From Oscillospiraceae bacterium (lineage in GTDB: Bacteria; Bacillota; Clostridia; Oscillospirales; Oscillospiraceae), in assembly GCA_020025655.1 (NCBI GenBank), contig JAHHRR010000040.1, positions 1-16,223 on the forward strand: a stretch of DNA of 16,223 bases. The letters run 5' to 3'. The notes beneath the pieces are model-generated. The model had not been told where the DNA came from. It saw nothing but the letters and a program-made list of their open reading frames with translations, and did no database searches. Position numbers and translations under genes: made by a program. Below are positions 5,573 through 11,996 of the stretch, one piece after another. The first letter of the stretch is position 1. Each line of letters starts with the position of its first letter.

Positions 5573-6415
5573 ATGCAGTTTACAAAAATGCACGGAGCCG
5601 GAAACGACTTCGTAATCATAAACAACTTATCAGGCGAGATCGCTGCGGAAAATTATCCCGTACTGGCCCGTAAGCTCTGCGCCCGCCAGACCTCTATCGG
5701 CGCAGACGGACTGATGATAGTCACCAAGCCCCGAAACGGCGGGGATTACGGTATGCTCTTTTATAATTCAGACGGAAGTCTGGGTGAGATGTGCGGCAAC
5801 GGCGCACGGTGCATAGCAAGATACGGCTATGAAAAAGGGCTTGCCGGCGAGACTCAGAGAATAGAAACAACTGCTGGTCTGGTGACCGGTGAACGCCTCT
5901 CCAAGCGAATCTACAAGGTTCGCCTGAATGACCCTACTTTTATAGATCTGCACAGAATTGTCAGCGCAGGCGGCAGATTCTATGACTGCGCATATATTGA
6001 GCTTGGAAATCCAAGCATACCTCATGCGGTTATAATAATGCAGGATATGGATACAGCCGACAGAGACAAACTCAGAAGCATTGGAAGAGAGCTTCGCTTC
6101 AGCCCAGAGTTTCCAAGAGGTGCTAATGTTAACTTCGTTAAAAAGCTCGGTGATAATGAGCTTGAGATTTTGACATATGAACGTGGTGTAGAGGATTTTA
6201 CCCTTGCCTGCGGCACAGGCAGCGGTTCCGCTGCGGCGGCACTGACTCTTCTGGGCCTTGCGGACGGGAAAAATGTCAGACTGCATAATCAGGGCGGAGA
6301 GCTTAATGTAAGCCTGAGCTTTGATGAAAATAAGGCATGGGATATTTACCTTTCAGGCCCTACCAACCTTGTCTGCGAGGGCGAGATACTGGATGAGGAC
6401 TTGATGCTTAGTTAA
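5573..6415 (+). CDS. dapF: Diaminopimelate epimerase
   Basis: DapF converts LL- to meso-diaminopimelate, the precursor of lysine and of the peptidoglycan cross-link. The 280-residue protein has the two thiol catalysts: C74 in MCGNGARC and C213 in ACGTGSGSAA, each in its proper half of the duplicated fold. KMHGAGNDF (5-13) and ERGVEDFT (203-210) are further signatures. One oddity is GNPSIPHAV (145-152), where most DapF proteins read GNPHAV; three residues are added in a loop near the substrate site. I start at ATG 5573, the common DapF start; the frame is open from a GTG at 5561 inside ppaC. GTGGGG at the very end of ppaC may serve as the ribosome site, which fits translational coupling with ppaC. 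No other lysine-pathway gene is near. Confidence 0.95.
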   Translation: MQFTKMHGAGNDFVIINNLSGEIAAENYPVLARKLCARQTSIGADGLMIVTKPRNGGDYGMLFYNSDGSLGEMCGNGARCIARYGYEKGLAGETQRIETTAGLVTGERLSKRIYKVRLNDPTFIDLHRIVSAGGRFYDCAYIELGNPSIPHAVIIMQDMDTADRDKLRSIGRELRFSPEFPRGANVNFVKKLGDNELEILTYERGVEDFTLACGTGSGSAAAALTLLGLADGKNVRLHNQGGELNVSLSFDENKAWDIYLSGPTNLVCEGEILDEDLMLS

Positions 6416-6463
6416 AAACCGCAGGGATGTGCGTATGAAATACGACGTTAACTGCGATGGAAG

Positions 6464-6503
6464 AAAACAGGGGATACATCAAATTGATGTATCCCCTGTT
6501 TTT
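6464..6503. terminator. Bidirectional terminator between convergent dapF and malQ
   Basis: The left arm 6464-6480 and right arm 6486-6502 pair perfectly over 17 bp (core CAGGGGATACATC/GATGTATCCCCTG) around the loop AAATT. The A-tract on the left and T-tract on the right allow use from both sides, as expected between genes that run into each other. Confidence 0.93.
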
Positions 6504-6524
6504 ATATTTTCTTCAAGTGAAAGC

Positions 6525-8006
6525 TCAGATGCGCCTGAAAGTTTCGGTGTAGCTGAAAAGCTTATCTGCAAGTTCACCGCTCAATGCGTCGGGAAGCATA
6601 CGCCACTGCCAGTTGCCGGTGTTTGTTCCGGGGGTGTTAATACGGGCAGAAGCAGGAAGCTCCAGAATATCCTGCATCTGAGCAATAAAGAGCTTTGAAG
6701 GCGTTGCCATGCCGGTTCGTATAAAGCCCCAGCACCAGCCTTCGTCCTCTGTTATATGCATATATTTTTCGGCAAACTCCAAATCCTCGCTGTCTGAGGT
6801 CTCGAGCCAGCCCTTAACTGTGTCATTGTCGTGTGTTCCCACATAGCATACAGAATCGGGGCAGCAGAGATGGGGGAGATAGTCGGACTCTCCGTGAGCA
6901 TCAAAGGCAAACTGCAATATCTTCATACCCGGCAGACCCGAATCGGCAAGAAGAGCTTTTACCTCAGGCGTTATATAGCCAAGGTCTTCAGCTATAAAGC
7001 TCAGATCACTGAACCATGAAGTCAGTACGCCTACAAGCCCCATACCGGGCCCTTTCTTCCAACTGCCGTTTTTGGCAGTAGCTTCACCGGCAGGGACAGC
7101 CCAGTAGCTTTCAAAGCCACGGAAGTGGTCTATGCGGATAGTATCATAGAGCTTTTTTGCTCCGTCGATACGGCGTATCCACCAGCCATAGCCGTCCTGC
7201 TTCATTGCATCCCAGTTGTAGAGCGGGTTGCCCCAGAGCTGACCGTCATCAGTGAACGCATCAGGGGGAACACCTGCAACTTCTTTAGGCACGTTTTTCT
7301 CATCAAGCATGAAAAACTCAGGCTCACTCCAGACATCGGCAGAGTCCAGTGCAACGTAAATAGGTACATCACCGATAAACTGCACACCGTTTTTGTGGGC
7401 ATAATCACGGAGTGCGCCCCACTGCTTATAGAAGAGGTACTGAATAAATATATAGAAGTCAACTTCTTCGCTCAGGAGTGCCCTGTATTTTGTAAGAGCA
7501 TCCTTCCTGTGAAGTCTTATTTCCTCGTCGGGCCAGTCCATCCAGCTTTTCATATCAAAATGTTGCTTCAGAGCTATAAATAAAGCGTAGTTTTCAAGCC
7601 AGCCCTGATTTGCTTCCTGAAAGTGTTTAAGCTCTTCCGGATACTTCTCTCTGCCACGATTATATGCAAGACGCAGGACTTTATAGCGGTTTGAATAGAT
7701 TTTCCCGTAATCGACGAAGGACGGATCGCTGCCCCAGTCTATGCCTTCAAGCTCGGATTTATCCAGAAGTCCTTCTTCAACCAGCGTGTCCAGATCGATA
7801 AAATACGGATTTCCGGCAAATGTAGATACGGATGAATAGGGGCTGTCCCCGAAACCTGTGGGGACAAGCGGCAGCAGCTGCCAGTACTTCTGACCGGAGG
7901 CTTTTAAAAAGTCTACAAAGTCATATGCAGCTTTGCCCATAGTACCTATACCATAGTTTGAAGGCAGGGAACTCATAGGCATTAAAATACCGCTGCTTCT
8001 TTTCAT
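6525..8006 (-). CDS. malQ: 4-alpha-glucanotransferase (amylomaltase, GH77)
   Basis: MalQ moves maltodextrin segments between alpha-1,4-glucan chains and releases glucose; in the cell it serves maltose/maltodextrin use or glycogen turnover. The 493-residue protein is a full-length short-form GH77 barrel. It opens with RSSGILMPMSSLPSNYGIG (3-21) and has TGFGDSPYSS near 50-59. Catalytic residues: nucleophile D293 in IRIDHFRGF, acid/base E340 in FIAEDLG, and the transition-state stabiliser in THDNDT (391-396, D395). ARINTPGTNTGNWQWR (454-469) is the conserved C-terminal loop. ATG 8006 follows AGGAAAG about 9 nt upstream. No other glycan gene is adjacent; it is transcribed alone, against dapF, with a long leader. 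Confidence 0.96.
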   Translation of the reverse strand: MKRSSGILMPMSSLPSNYGIGTMGKAAYDFVDFLKASGQKYWQLLPLVPTGFGDSPYSSVSTFAGNPYFIDLDTLVEEGLLDKSELEGIDWGSDPSFVDYGKIYSNRYKVLRLAYNRGREKYPEELKHFQEANQGWLENYALFIALKQHFDMKSWMDWPDEEIRLHRKDALTKYRALLSEEVDFYIFIQYLFYKQWGALRDYAHKNGVQFIGDVPIYVALDSADVWSEPEFFMLDEKNVPKEVAGVPPDAFTDDGQLWGNPLYNWDAMKQDGYGWWIRRIDGAKKLYDTIRIDHFRGFESYWAVPAGEATAKNGSWKKGPGMGLVGVLTSWFSDLSFIAEDLGYITPEVKALLADSGLPGMKILQFAFDAHGESDYLPHLCCPDSVCYVGTHDNDTVKGWLETSDSEDLEFAEKYMHITEDEGWCWGFIRTGMATPSKLFIAQMQDILELPASARINTPGTNTGNWQWRMLPDALSGELADKLFSYTETFRRI

Positions 8007-8043
8007 TTATATCACTCTTTCCTGTTGTTCTTTTCTTTTTTTA

Positions 8044-8094
8044 AATCAGCTGTATTATTGTATGCTGATTCAGCCCTTAGGGTACATCGAGGGC
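8044..8094 (-). promoter_or_regulatory. Structured part of the malQ leader with competing pairings
   Basis: On the minus strand, which would be the malQ leader RNA, GCCCT (8094-8090) can pair with AGGGC (8077-8073), and TCAGC (8068-8064) can pair either back with the overlapping GCTGA (8074-8070) or forward with GCTGA (8050-8046); the longest option is AATCAGC/GCTGATT over 7 bp with a 13-nt loop. At DNA level the same bases form the dyad AATCAGC-N13-GCTGATT, so an operator is an equal possibility. No known riboswitch is recognised. Confidence 0.4.
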
Positions 8095-8165
8095 GTAAAA
8101 AGCAGCTGTGAAGCGGAGAAATTGCGGTGAAAATGTGCAGGTCGGCAACGCTCCACGGCTATAAA

Positions 8166-8194
8166 ATATTAACCTTGTAATATTCTAAAGTCAA
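8166..8194 (-). promoter_or_regulatory. Putative malQ promoter
   Basis: On the minus strand TTGACT (8194-8189), a 17-nt spacer and TAATAT (8171-8166). Transcription would start near 8159, about 150 nt before the malQ ATG, which makes a long leader. Together with the plus-strand promoter near 8353 it accounts for the 509-bp gap 8007-8515. The stretch 8195-8350 between the two promoters holds nothing I recognise. Confidence 0.6.
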
Positions 8195-8350
8195 CAGAAC
8201 GGAGCCTGACGGATTAAAGTTCGGAACAGTGACTAAAATGCCGGATGTATTTTGTGTAAAATTACAGAATCCTGAAACCGATGTGAAAAATCCGGTTGTT
8301 TCTCTTCCGGTGAGAGGCTTATCCGATACGAAAAAAATATGCCATATCTA

Positions 8351-8387
8351 TATTGCGTATGATAAAAGTGTATGATATTATGCAATA
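8351..8387 (+). promoter_or_regulatory. Putative promoter of the 8516 lipoprotein gene, framed by an inverted repeat
   Basis: TTGCGT (8353-8358), 17 nt, TATTAT (8376-8381). The elements are framed by TATTGCGTA (8351-8359) and TATGCAATA (8379-8387), inverted arms with a single mismatch, so a dimeric regulator could cover both boxes. GTATGATA occurs twice, at 8357-8364 and 8370-8377. The leader would be about 125 nt. A weaker alternative, TTGCCT (8446-8451), 18 nt, GATAAT (8470-8475), lies closer to the gene. Confidence 0.5.
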
Positions 8388-8515
8388 AAAACATGGAAAA
8401 ACTGAAACAAATCATAAATTAAGAAAATCCCGGTTCGACACTGTTTTGCCTTAAATGAACGGACGGCCGGATAATAAGAATACACGGATAGAAATTAAAG
8501 AAAGGAAATTTATGT

Positions 8516-9523
8516 ATGAAATTCGGAAAAATGCTGCTTAGCCTGCTGCTGATTCTCGCCTTGTGCGGATGCGGCGAACCGGTAAGCGATGAAATTTCGG
8601 AAAACCCAGAAAACCCGGAAAACGAAGAAATTTCGGAAAAAGCGGAAAACGAAGATACGGCGGCAGAATACGGCAATGTTAAGGAATACAGACTGCCCAG
8701 AGCAGCAGAATGGTTCATCGGAAAAGATTCCTTTGACAAACTCTACGAGTACATAGATAATGATGAGTCAGTGATCTATGGTATGGACAGCAGATACGGC
8801 AGCAATCCCGTTGTGGACGATGGGGACCTGCTGATTCTTGCAGACGATGACCAGAAGAATAATATCATCCAGAATAATCTTAAACTGATGGAGCAGGGCG
8901 TGGCTAAGATTAAGACCATGGCTGAAGAAAATATGGTGGAATGGAGCGATGATTTTTCATCAATAACATACACCGTTGACGAATCAACAATATGGGGCGA
9001 CCTGGATAACTTCGAAGCCGCAGCAAGAAAATCAACCCAGTTTGTATGGATGAATCAGCTGCTGCTGATAAACAGAGTTTTGTATTCCTGTGACTGCAAT
9101 GCAGCGATAAGGATTATATACAAAAATGTAAACAGCGGACACATTGTGACATCCGGAATTTTCCCATATGAAGGCATTACGATGTCATATGACGACTGGA
9201 AGAAGAGCAGTACGGAGGATGTGCTCCGGTCTTCTGCGTTTGAAGAAGATGCTGATTTAAGGATGGCTGTTAAGGAAATCAGTCCTGAGAAGATTATATT
9301 TACACCCATAGACAATGAGCAGTTTTACAAAGACGATGAAAGTCTCTGCCTGTGCAGAGGCAGCGTTTACGATGAAGTAATTGTTCCGCACGATCTGGCT
9401 GCCGGCGATGTGGTTATACTGAGACTGAACGGCCTATATGCAGTTCATGATGACGGAGATGACATTCCGGACATTGCGCCCAAAGCTTTAATACCGGAAA
9501 GGTATATTGATGTGGGCAAATAA
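8516..9523 (+). CDS. Lipoprotein of unknown function with an acidic Glu/Asn-rich linker
   Basis: I do not recognise the family. The 335-residue protein starts with a lipoprotein signal: Lys2 and Lys5, hydrophobic 6-16, and the lipobox LCGC with Cys19 as the likely lipidated residue (Cys17 fits less well). Residues about 25-50 are a low-complexity acidic linker built of EISENPENPENE followed by EISEKAENE; the DNA shows the duplication as GAAATTTCGGAAAA at 8591 and 8627. The rest is a single, mostly acidic extracytoplasmic region without membrane segments; it has cysteine pairs in SCDC and LCLC. It reads as an alpha/beta domain but no motif can be named. AAAGGAAA precedes ATG 8516 by 7 nt; an out-of-frame ATG at 8512 ends quickly. 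Promoter and terminator make it a single-gene unit, divergent from malQ. Confidence 0.8.
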   Translation: MKFGKMLLSLLLILALCGCGEPVSDEISENPENPENEEISEKAENEDTAAEYGNVKEYRLPRAAEWFIGKDSFDKLYEYIDNDESVIYGMDSRYGSNPVVDDGDLLILADDDQKNNIIQNNLKLMEQGVAKIKTMAEENMVEWSDDFSSITYTVDESTIWGDLDNFEAAARKSTQFVWMNQLLLINRVLYSCDCNAAIRIIYKNVNSGHIVTSGIFPYEGITMSYDDWKKSSTEDVLRSSAFEEDADLRMAVKEISPEKIIFTPIDNEQFYKDDESLCLCRGSVYDEVIVPHDLAAGDVVILRLNGLYAVHDDGDDIPDIAPKALIPERYIDVGK

Positions 9524-9529
9524 TATAAG

Positions 9530-9561
9530 AAAAAACTCCCGATTCAGGTCGGGAGTTTTTT
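9530..9561 (+). terminator. Intrinsic terminator after the 8516 lipoprotein gene
   Basis: AAAAAACTCCCGA (9530-9542), loop TTCAGG, TCGGGAGTTTTTT (9549-9561). Thirteen perfect pairs with a six-T tail, 7 bp after the stop. Confidence 0.93.
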
Positions 9562-9584
9562 GTTTTTTACAGCGATAACAGAAT

Positions 9585-9624
9585 AAAAAAATACCGGAAC
9601 AAGCACTGAGCTTATTCCGGTATT
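9585..9624 (-). terminator. Intrinsic terminator of the 9655 membrane-protein gene (minus strand)
   Basis: The arms AATACCGGAACAAGC (9590-9604) and GCTTATTCCGGTATT (9610-9624) pair over 15 positions with one mismatch, loop ACTGA. Read on the minus strand the stem is followed by a T-run (complement of the A-run 9585-9591). Two convergent genes thus each have their own terminator in this gap. Confidence 0.85.
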
Positions 9625-9654
9625 GATAAATATGAACACTTTTGAAGTTTTGCG

Positions 9655-10137
9655 TTAAAAACAAGATAGAATTAGACCCGCTGTGACAGCTGCTATAAAA
9701 AACATCACAATTCCTTTCACAAAGGAAATCAGGTGATTTTTAGGATCACAATACAGCTCCGGCTGATTTTCTGTGCCGGTAAAACGAACACGCTTTGTGT
9801 GCCGCCACCATAGCAAGTCAATCACAAAGAAATCAAACAGATTTAGACTCTCACCCATGATCAGCACCTTCCAAAAGTTTGGAAAGAAACCATCTTCTCT
9901 CTCAAAGAAGCAGATGAGCAGCAGAAGAACCGTATAAAGCAGCAAATTCGAAAGAAAACTCGCCACGGGAGACATGCTTTTGACTTGAGGACCTAGAACT
10001 GAGTCATTCTTCACCTTGCGTTGAATTGCATCTGGATAAGCTGATAACCCCTTCAGGTTTTTCTCGTCTGTGCCGGTTCCAAGATAACAGAGACCCCAGA
10101 AAATCAGACAAAGGCAAATTGTTTTCACGATAAACAT
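9655..10137 (-). CDS. Small four-helix membrane protein of unknown function
   Basis: The protein (160 residues from ATG 10137) has four hydrophobic helices at about 1-20, 58-79, 88-110 and 140-159. Between helices 1 and 2 is a soluble loop (GLSAYPDAIQRKVKND); after helix 3 comes the motif FFVIDLLWWRHTKRVRF, then a YCDPKNHLISFVKG segment. I have a recollection of similar small proteins in other Firmicutes with a D-LLWWR-TKR-RF motif, but no function is known to me. Start choice is open: TTG 10140 is one codon upstream of ATG 10137, and the ribosome site AAGGGGTGAG (10156-10147) suits either. An ATG at 10146 is out of frame and ends after two codons. It has its own promoter, leader hairpins and terminator, so it is a single-gene unit. 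Confidence 0.8.
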   Translation of the reverse strand: MFIVKTICLCLIFWGLCYLGTGTDEKNLKGLSAYPDAIQRKVKNDSVLGPQVKSMSPVASFLSNLLLYTVLLLLICFFEREDGFFPNFWKVLIMGESLNLFDFFVIDLLWWRHTKRVRFTGTENQPELYCDPKNHLISFVKGIVMFFIAAVTAGLILSCF

Positions 10138-10177
10138 CAATCCATTCTCACCCCTTATTTTTGGTATTCAAGAAAAC

Positions 10178-10205
10178 CCGCTGCAAGCGGTTAGCTTTAG
10201 CTAAC
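10178..10205 (-). promoter_or_regulatory. Two tandem hairpins in the leader of the 9655 membrane-protein gene
   Basis: Reading the minus strand, GTTAGC-TAAA-GCTAAC (10205-10190) is followed at once by CCGCT-TGC-AGCGG (10190-10178) and then GTTTTCTT. Both lie within about 30 nt of the predicted start of transcription. The second hairpin with its T-rich tail resembles a short attenuator, but the stem is only 5 bp (7 with a bulge). Confidence 0.45.
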
Positions 10206-10215
10206 TATTGTTTTC

Positions 10216-10244
10216 ATAATAGCACAGTTGTCTTTTGTTTTCAA
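10216..10244 (-). promoter_or_regulatory. Promoter of the 9655 membrane-protein gene
   Basis: On the minus strand TTGAAA (10244-10239), a 17-nt spacer and TATTAT (10221-10216), one of the best matches in the window. The leader to the ATG at 10137 is about 70 nt. Confidence 0.7.
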
Positions 10245-10286
10245 TTATGATTTTTCCATCTTTTGGGGCAGGCTATGGAGTGCACT

Positions 10287-10328
10287 TCCGTTCGTCAAAA
10301 CGGTACGGCTGTTTCTTGACGGATCGGA
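10287..10328 (-). repeat. Stem-loop in the tRNA-Ser distal region (candidate dispersed element or small RNA)
   Basis: TCCG (10287-10290) pairs with CGGA (10325-10328), a small internal loop follows, then CGTCAA (10293-10298) pairs with TTGACG (10316-10321), loop of 17 nt. It is GC-rich compared with the AT-rich DNA to its left, is not coding on either strand as far as I can see, and is the third of three stem-loops in a row behind tRNA-Ser. Confidence 0.4.
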
Positions 10329-10344
10329 TTGCAAAAAAGCAAAA

Positions 10345-10382
10345 GCGGCGCTGTGAACTATTTAAAAAGTTCGCAACACCGC
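10345..10382 (-). terminator. Second stem-loop behind tRNA-Ser, possible back-up terminator
   Basis: The 15-nt arms 10345-10359 and 10368-10382 pair (GCGG-core on the outside, GAACT/AGTTC at the loop) around an 8-nt loop. On the minus strand two of three irregular positions become G-U pairs, so the structure is better as minus-strand RNA, where it is followed by TTTTGCTTTTTTGC. It may be a second terminator behind tRNA-Ser or part of a repeat element. Confidence 0.5.
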
Positions 10383-10389
10383 TATACGC

Positions 10390-10423
10390 AAAAAAAGAGA
10401 CGATCCAAAGATCGTCTCTTTTT
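10390..10423 (-). terminator. Intrinsic terminator of tRNA-Ser
   Basis: AAAAAGAGACGATC (10392-10405), loop CAAA, GATCGTCTCTTTTT (10410-10423): 14 perfect pairs. On the minus strand it begins at the last A of the encoded CCA end and runs out in seven T, a standard tRNA terminator. Confidence 0.93.
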
Positions 10424-10515
10424 GGCGCAGAAGGAGGGATTTGAACCCTCGCGCGCATTTTAGTACGCCTACTCCCTTAGCAGGGGAGCCCCTTCGGCCT
10501 CTTGGGTACTTCTGC
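10423..10515 (-). tRNA. tRNA-Ser (anticodon GCU), CCA end encoded
   Basis: On the minus strand the acceptor stem GCAGAAG (10515-10509) pairs with CTTCTGC (10433-10427), followed by discriminator G and encoded CCA. The anticodon stem CTCCC/GGGAG frames CTGCTAA, giving anticodon GCT, which reads AGC and AGU. A long variable arm (GTAGGCGTACTAAAATGCGCGC region) marks a class II tRNA, as expected for serine; the T-arm has GGTTCAAATCC. Length with CCA is 93 nt. It has its own promoter upstream and a terminator directly behind. Confidence 0.97.
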
Positions 10516-10532
10516 ATGCCGATTGCTAAAGT

Positions 10533-10561
10533 ATGATAGCATGAAGAAGCAAATTTGTCAA
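10533..10561 (-). promoter_or_regulatory. Promoter of tRNA-Ser
   Basis: On the minus strand a perfect TTGACA (10561-10556), a 17-nt spacer and TATCAT (10538-10533), 17 bp before the tRNA 5' end. It begins 17 bp after the mnmE stop; no terminator separates mnmE from it, so read-through from mnmE is also likely. Confidence 0.85.
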
Positions 10562-10578
10562 GGATAAATAAAAAATTC

Positions 10579-11937
10579 TTATTTACCAACGCAGAAACGC
10601 TGGAAAATTCTGTTCGTAACATCTTCACGGACTGTTCTGCCGGTCAGTTCGCCCAGTGCGGACATTGCTCCCTCAGTCTCAGTGAGAACTATATCGGGAG
10701 TCATACCCATGCTCATTGCCTCGCCGGCTGCATTCAGGTATTCAAGCGCACGCTTTATTGCGTCGGCCTGACGTGCATTGGTTAAAATTTCGCCCGCAGG
10801 AACGGAAGGCAGAGGGAACAGATCTGAGATTACCTTCTCAAGCTCATCCAGTCCTTCACCGGTTTTAACGCTTATGGATACTACCGGCAGAGAGGTGCTG
10901 ATACGGCTTAAAGTACGGTCAAGATCATTCTTTGAAATAACGACTATTCCCTTAGGTGCATTTTCGGCAGAGGCAATAAGAGCCTCGTCCTCCTCGGTGT
11001 ACTTTCCGCTGCCGTCTATAACTGCAATAACAAGCTCTGCCTGAGAAATTGCTTCACGGCTTCGCTCAACACCAAGCTTCTCAACCTCATCACCGGTTTC
11101 TCTTATACCTGCAGTATCAGTAAGACGAAGAGAAATGCTGCCGAGCTTGAGTTTTTCTTCAATTGTATCTCTGGTGGTGCCGGGGACGTTTGTAACAATA
11201 GCTCTGTCATAGCCGAGCAGAGCGTTCAGAAGAGAGCTTTTGCCTGCATTGGGACGTCCTACGATAGCGGCAGGGATACCGGCATTTAAAAGCCTTCCAC
11301 GGTTGAATGTGGAAAGAAGAGCGTTAAGCTCAGCTTTTGCATTGTCTATGGTGCCAATATAGCTTTCGAGCGTAAAGTCCTCAATATCCTCGTCGGGATA
11401 GTCAAGAACTGCGTGATAGTGAGAGCTTATATCGGTAAGGGAAGAATAGATTTTTTCGATTTTGTTTCCTATTGCACCGGAAAGCTGGCCTGCGGCATTC
11501 TTTGCGGCTTCAACGCTTTCGGCATCTATAATGTCTGCAACAGCTTCTGCGGAGCATAATTCCATACGCCCGTTTAAAAATGCCCGTTTTGTAAATTCTC
11601 CGGGGCCTGCCTGTCTTGCACCTAAAGCAAAAAGCTCGTCAAGAACAGTGCGAAGAACTACCGGTGAACCGTGACACTGAAATTCTGCGGTATCTTCACC
11701 GGTATAGCTGTTGGGGCCGTGACTTATAGTGCAGAGGCATACATCCAGCAGTTCGCCGGAGCGGCTGTAAAGATTACCATATATAAGTTTCCTGTCCTCA
11801 CTTGAAGCCATAGGCTTTCCAGAGAAGGGACGGAACAGCTCGTTTGCAAATTCTATGGAACGCTCGCCGGAGAGGCGGACAATTCCTATGGCGGCCACCT
11901 GCGCACCGGTGGCAACAGCGGCAATAGTATCAGACAT
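10579..11937 (-). CDS. mnmE: tRNA modification GTPase MnmE (TrmE)
   Basis: MnmE, with MnmG, installs the 5-carboxymethylaminomethyl (or related) group on wobble uridine 34 of several tRNAs. The 452 residues are full length: N-terminal formyl-THF-binding domain (1-118; GEFTKRAFLNGRMEL near 113), helical domain, inserted G domain (about 222-375) and C-terminal CVGK with Cys449. G motifs: GRPNAGKS 227-234, TTRDT 254-258, DTAG 274-277, and SKND 335-338 at the G4 position, where NKxD is usual. ATG 11937 follows AAGGGAGA. The usual partner mnmG is not adjacent and the classical rnpA-yidC-jag-mnmE-mnmG order is broken: here the gene lies between rex and tRNA-Ser. Its own promoter overlaps the rex stop codon. 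Confidence 0.97.
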   Translation of the reverse strand: MSDTIAAVATGAQVAAIGIVRLSGERSIEFANELFRPFSGKPMASSEDRKLIYGNLYSRSGELLDVCLCTISHGPNSYTGEDTAEFQCHGSPVVLRTVLDELFALGARQAGPGEFTKRAFLNGRMELCSAEAVADIIDAESVEAAKNAAGQLSGAIGNKIEKIYSSLTDISSHYHAVLDYPDEDIEDFTLESYIGTIDNAKAELNALLSTFNRGRLLNAGIPAAIVGRPNAGKSSLLNALLGYDRAIVTNVPGTTRDTIEEKLKLGSISLRLTDTAGIRETGDEVEKLGVERSREAISQAELVIAVIDGSGKYTEEDEALIASAENAPKGIVVISKNDLDRTLSRISTSLPVVSISVKTGEGLDELEKVISDLFPLPSVPAGEILTNARQADAIKRALEYLNAAGEAMSMGMTPDIVLTETEGAMSALGELTGRTVREDVTNRIFQRFCVGK

Positions 11938-11957
11938 AAATATCTCCCTTAATGCTC

Positions 11958-11983
11958 AAAAAGCTCCTTAAAAGGAGCTTTTT
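11958..11983 (-). terminator. Hairpin between rex and mnmE: rex terminator and 5' hairpin of the mnmE mRNA
   Basis: AAAAAGCTCCT (11958-11968), TAAA, AGGAGCTTTTT (11973-11983): 11 perfect pairs, ending in five T on the minus strand. It lies behind rex and so looks like the rex terminator, yet the mnmE promoter is upstream of it, so mnmE transcripts must also pass it, only about 7 nt after their start. Confidence 0.8.
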
Positions 11984-11996
11984 GTAAAATTATGAA

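Noticed and set aside
8181..8378. Open plus-strand frame of about 65 codons with an ATG at 8238, possibly a small or decayed gene
   Set aside because: No ribosome site before the ATG, no recognisable family, stops just upstream, and its 3' end runs into the likely lipoprotein promoter.
8393..8422. Nine-codon leader peptide (MEKLKQIIN) before the 8516 lipoprotein gene
   Set aside because: No Shine-Dalgarno sequence and no attenuator structure behind it; too short to separate from chance.
10165..10260. Attachment site or integrated element behind tRNA-Ser
   Set aside because: No integrase, no second copy of the tRNA 3' end and no phage or plasmid genes nearby; the hairpins alone do not support integration.
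10273..10458. 61-codon minus-strand frame running from tRNA-Ser through the hairpin cluster
   Set aside because: It starts inside the tRNA gene and crosses the terminator; this is a common false gene call at tRNA 3' ends.
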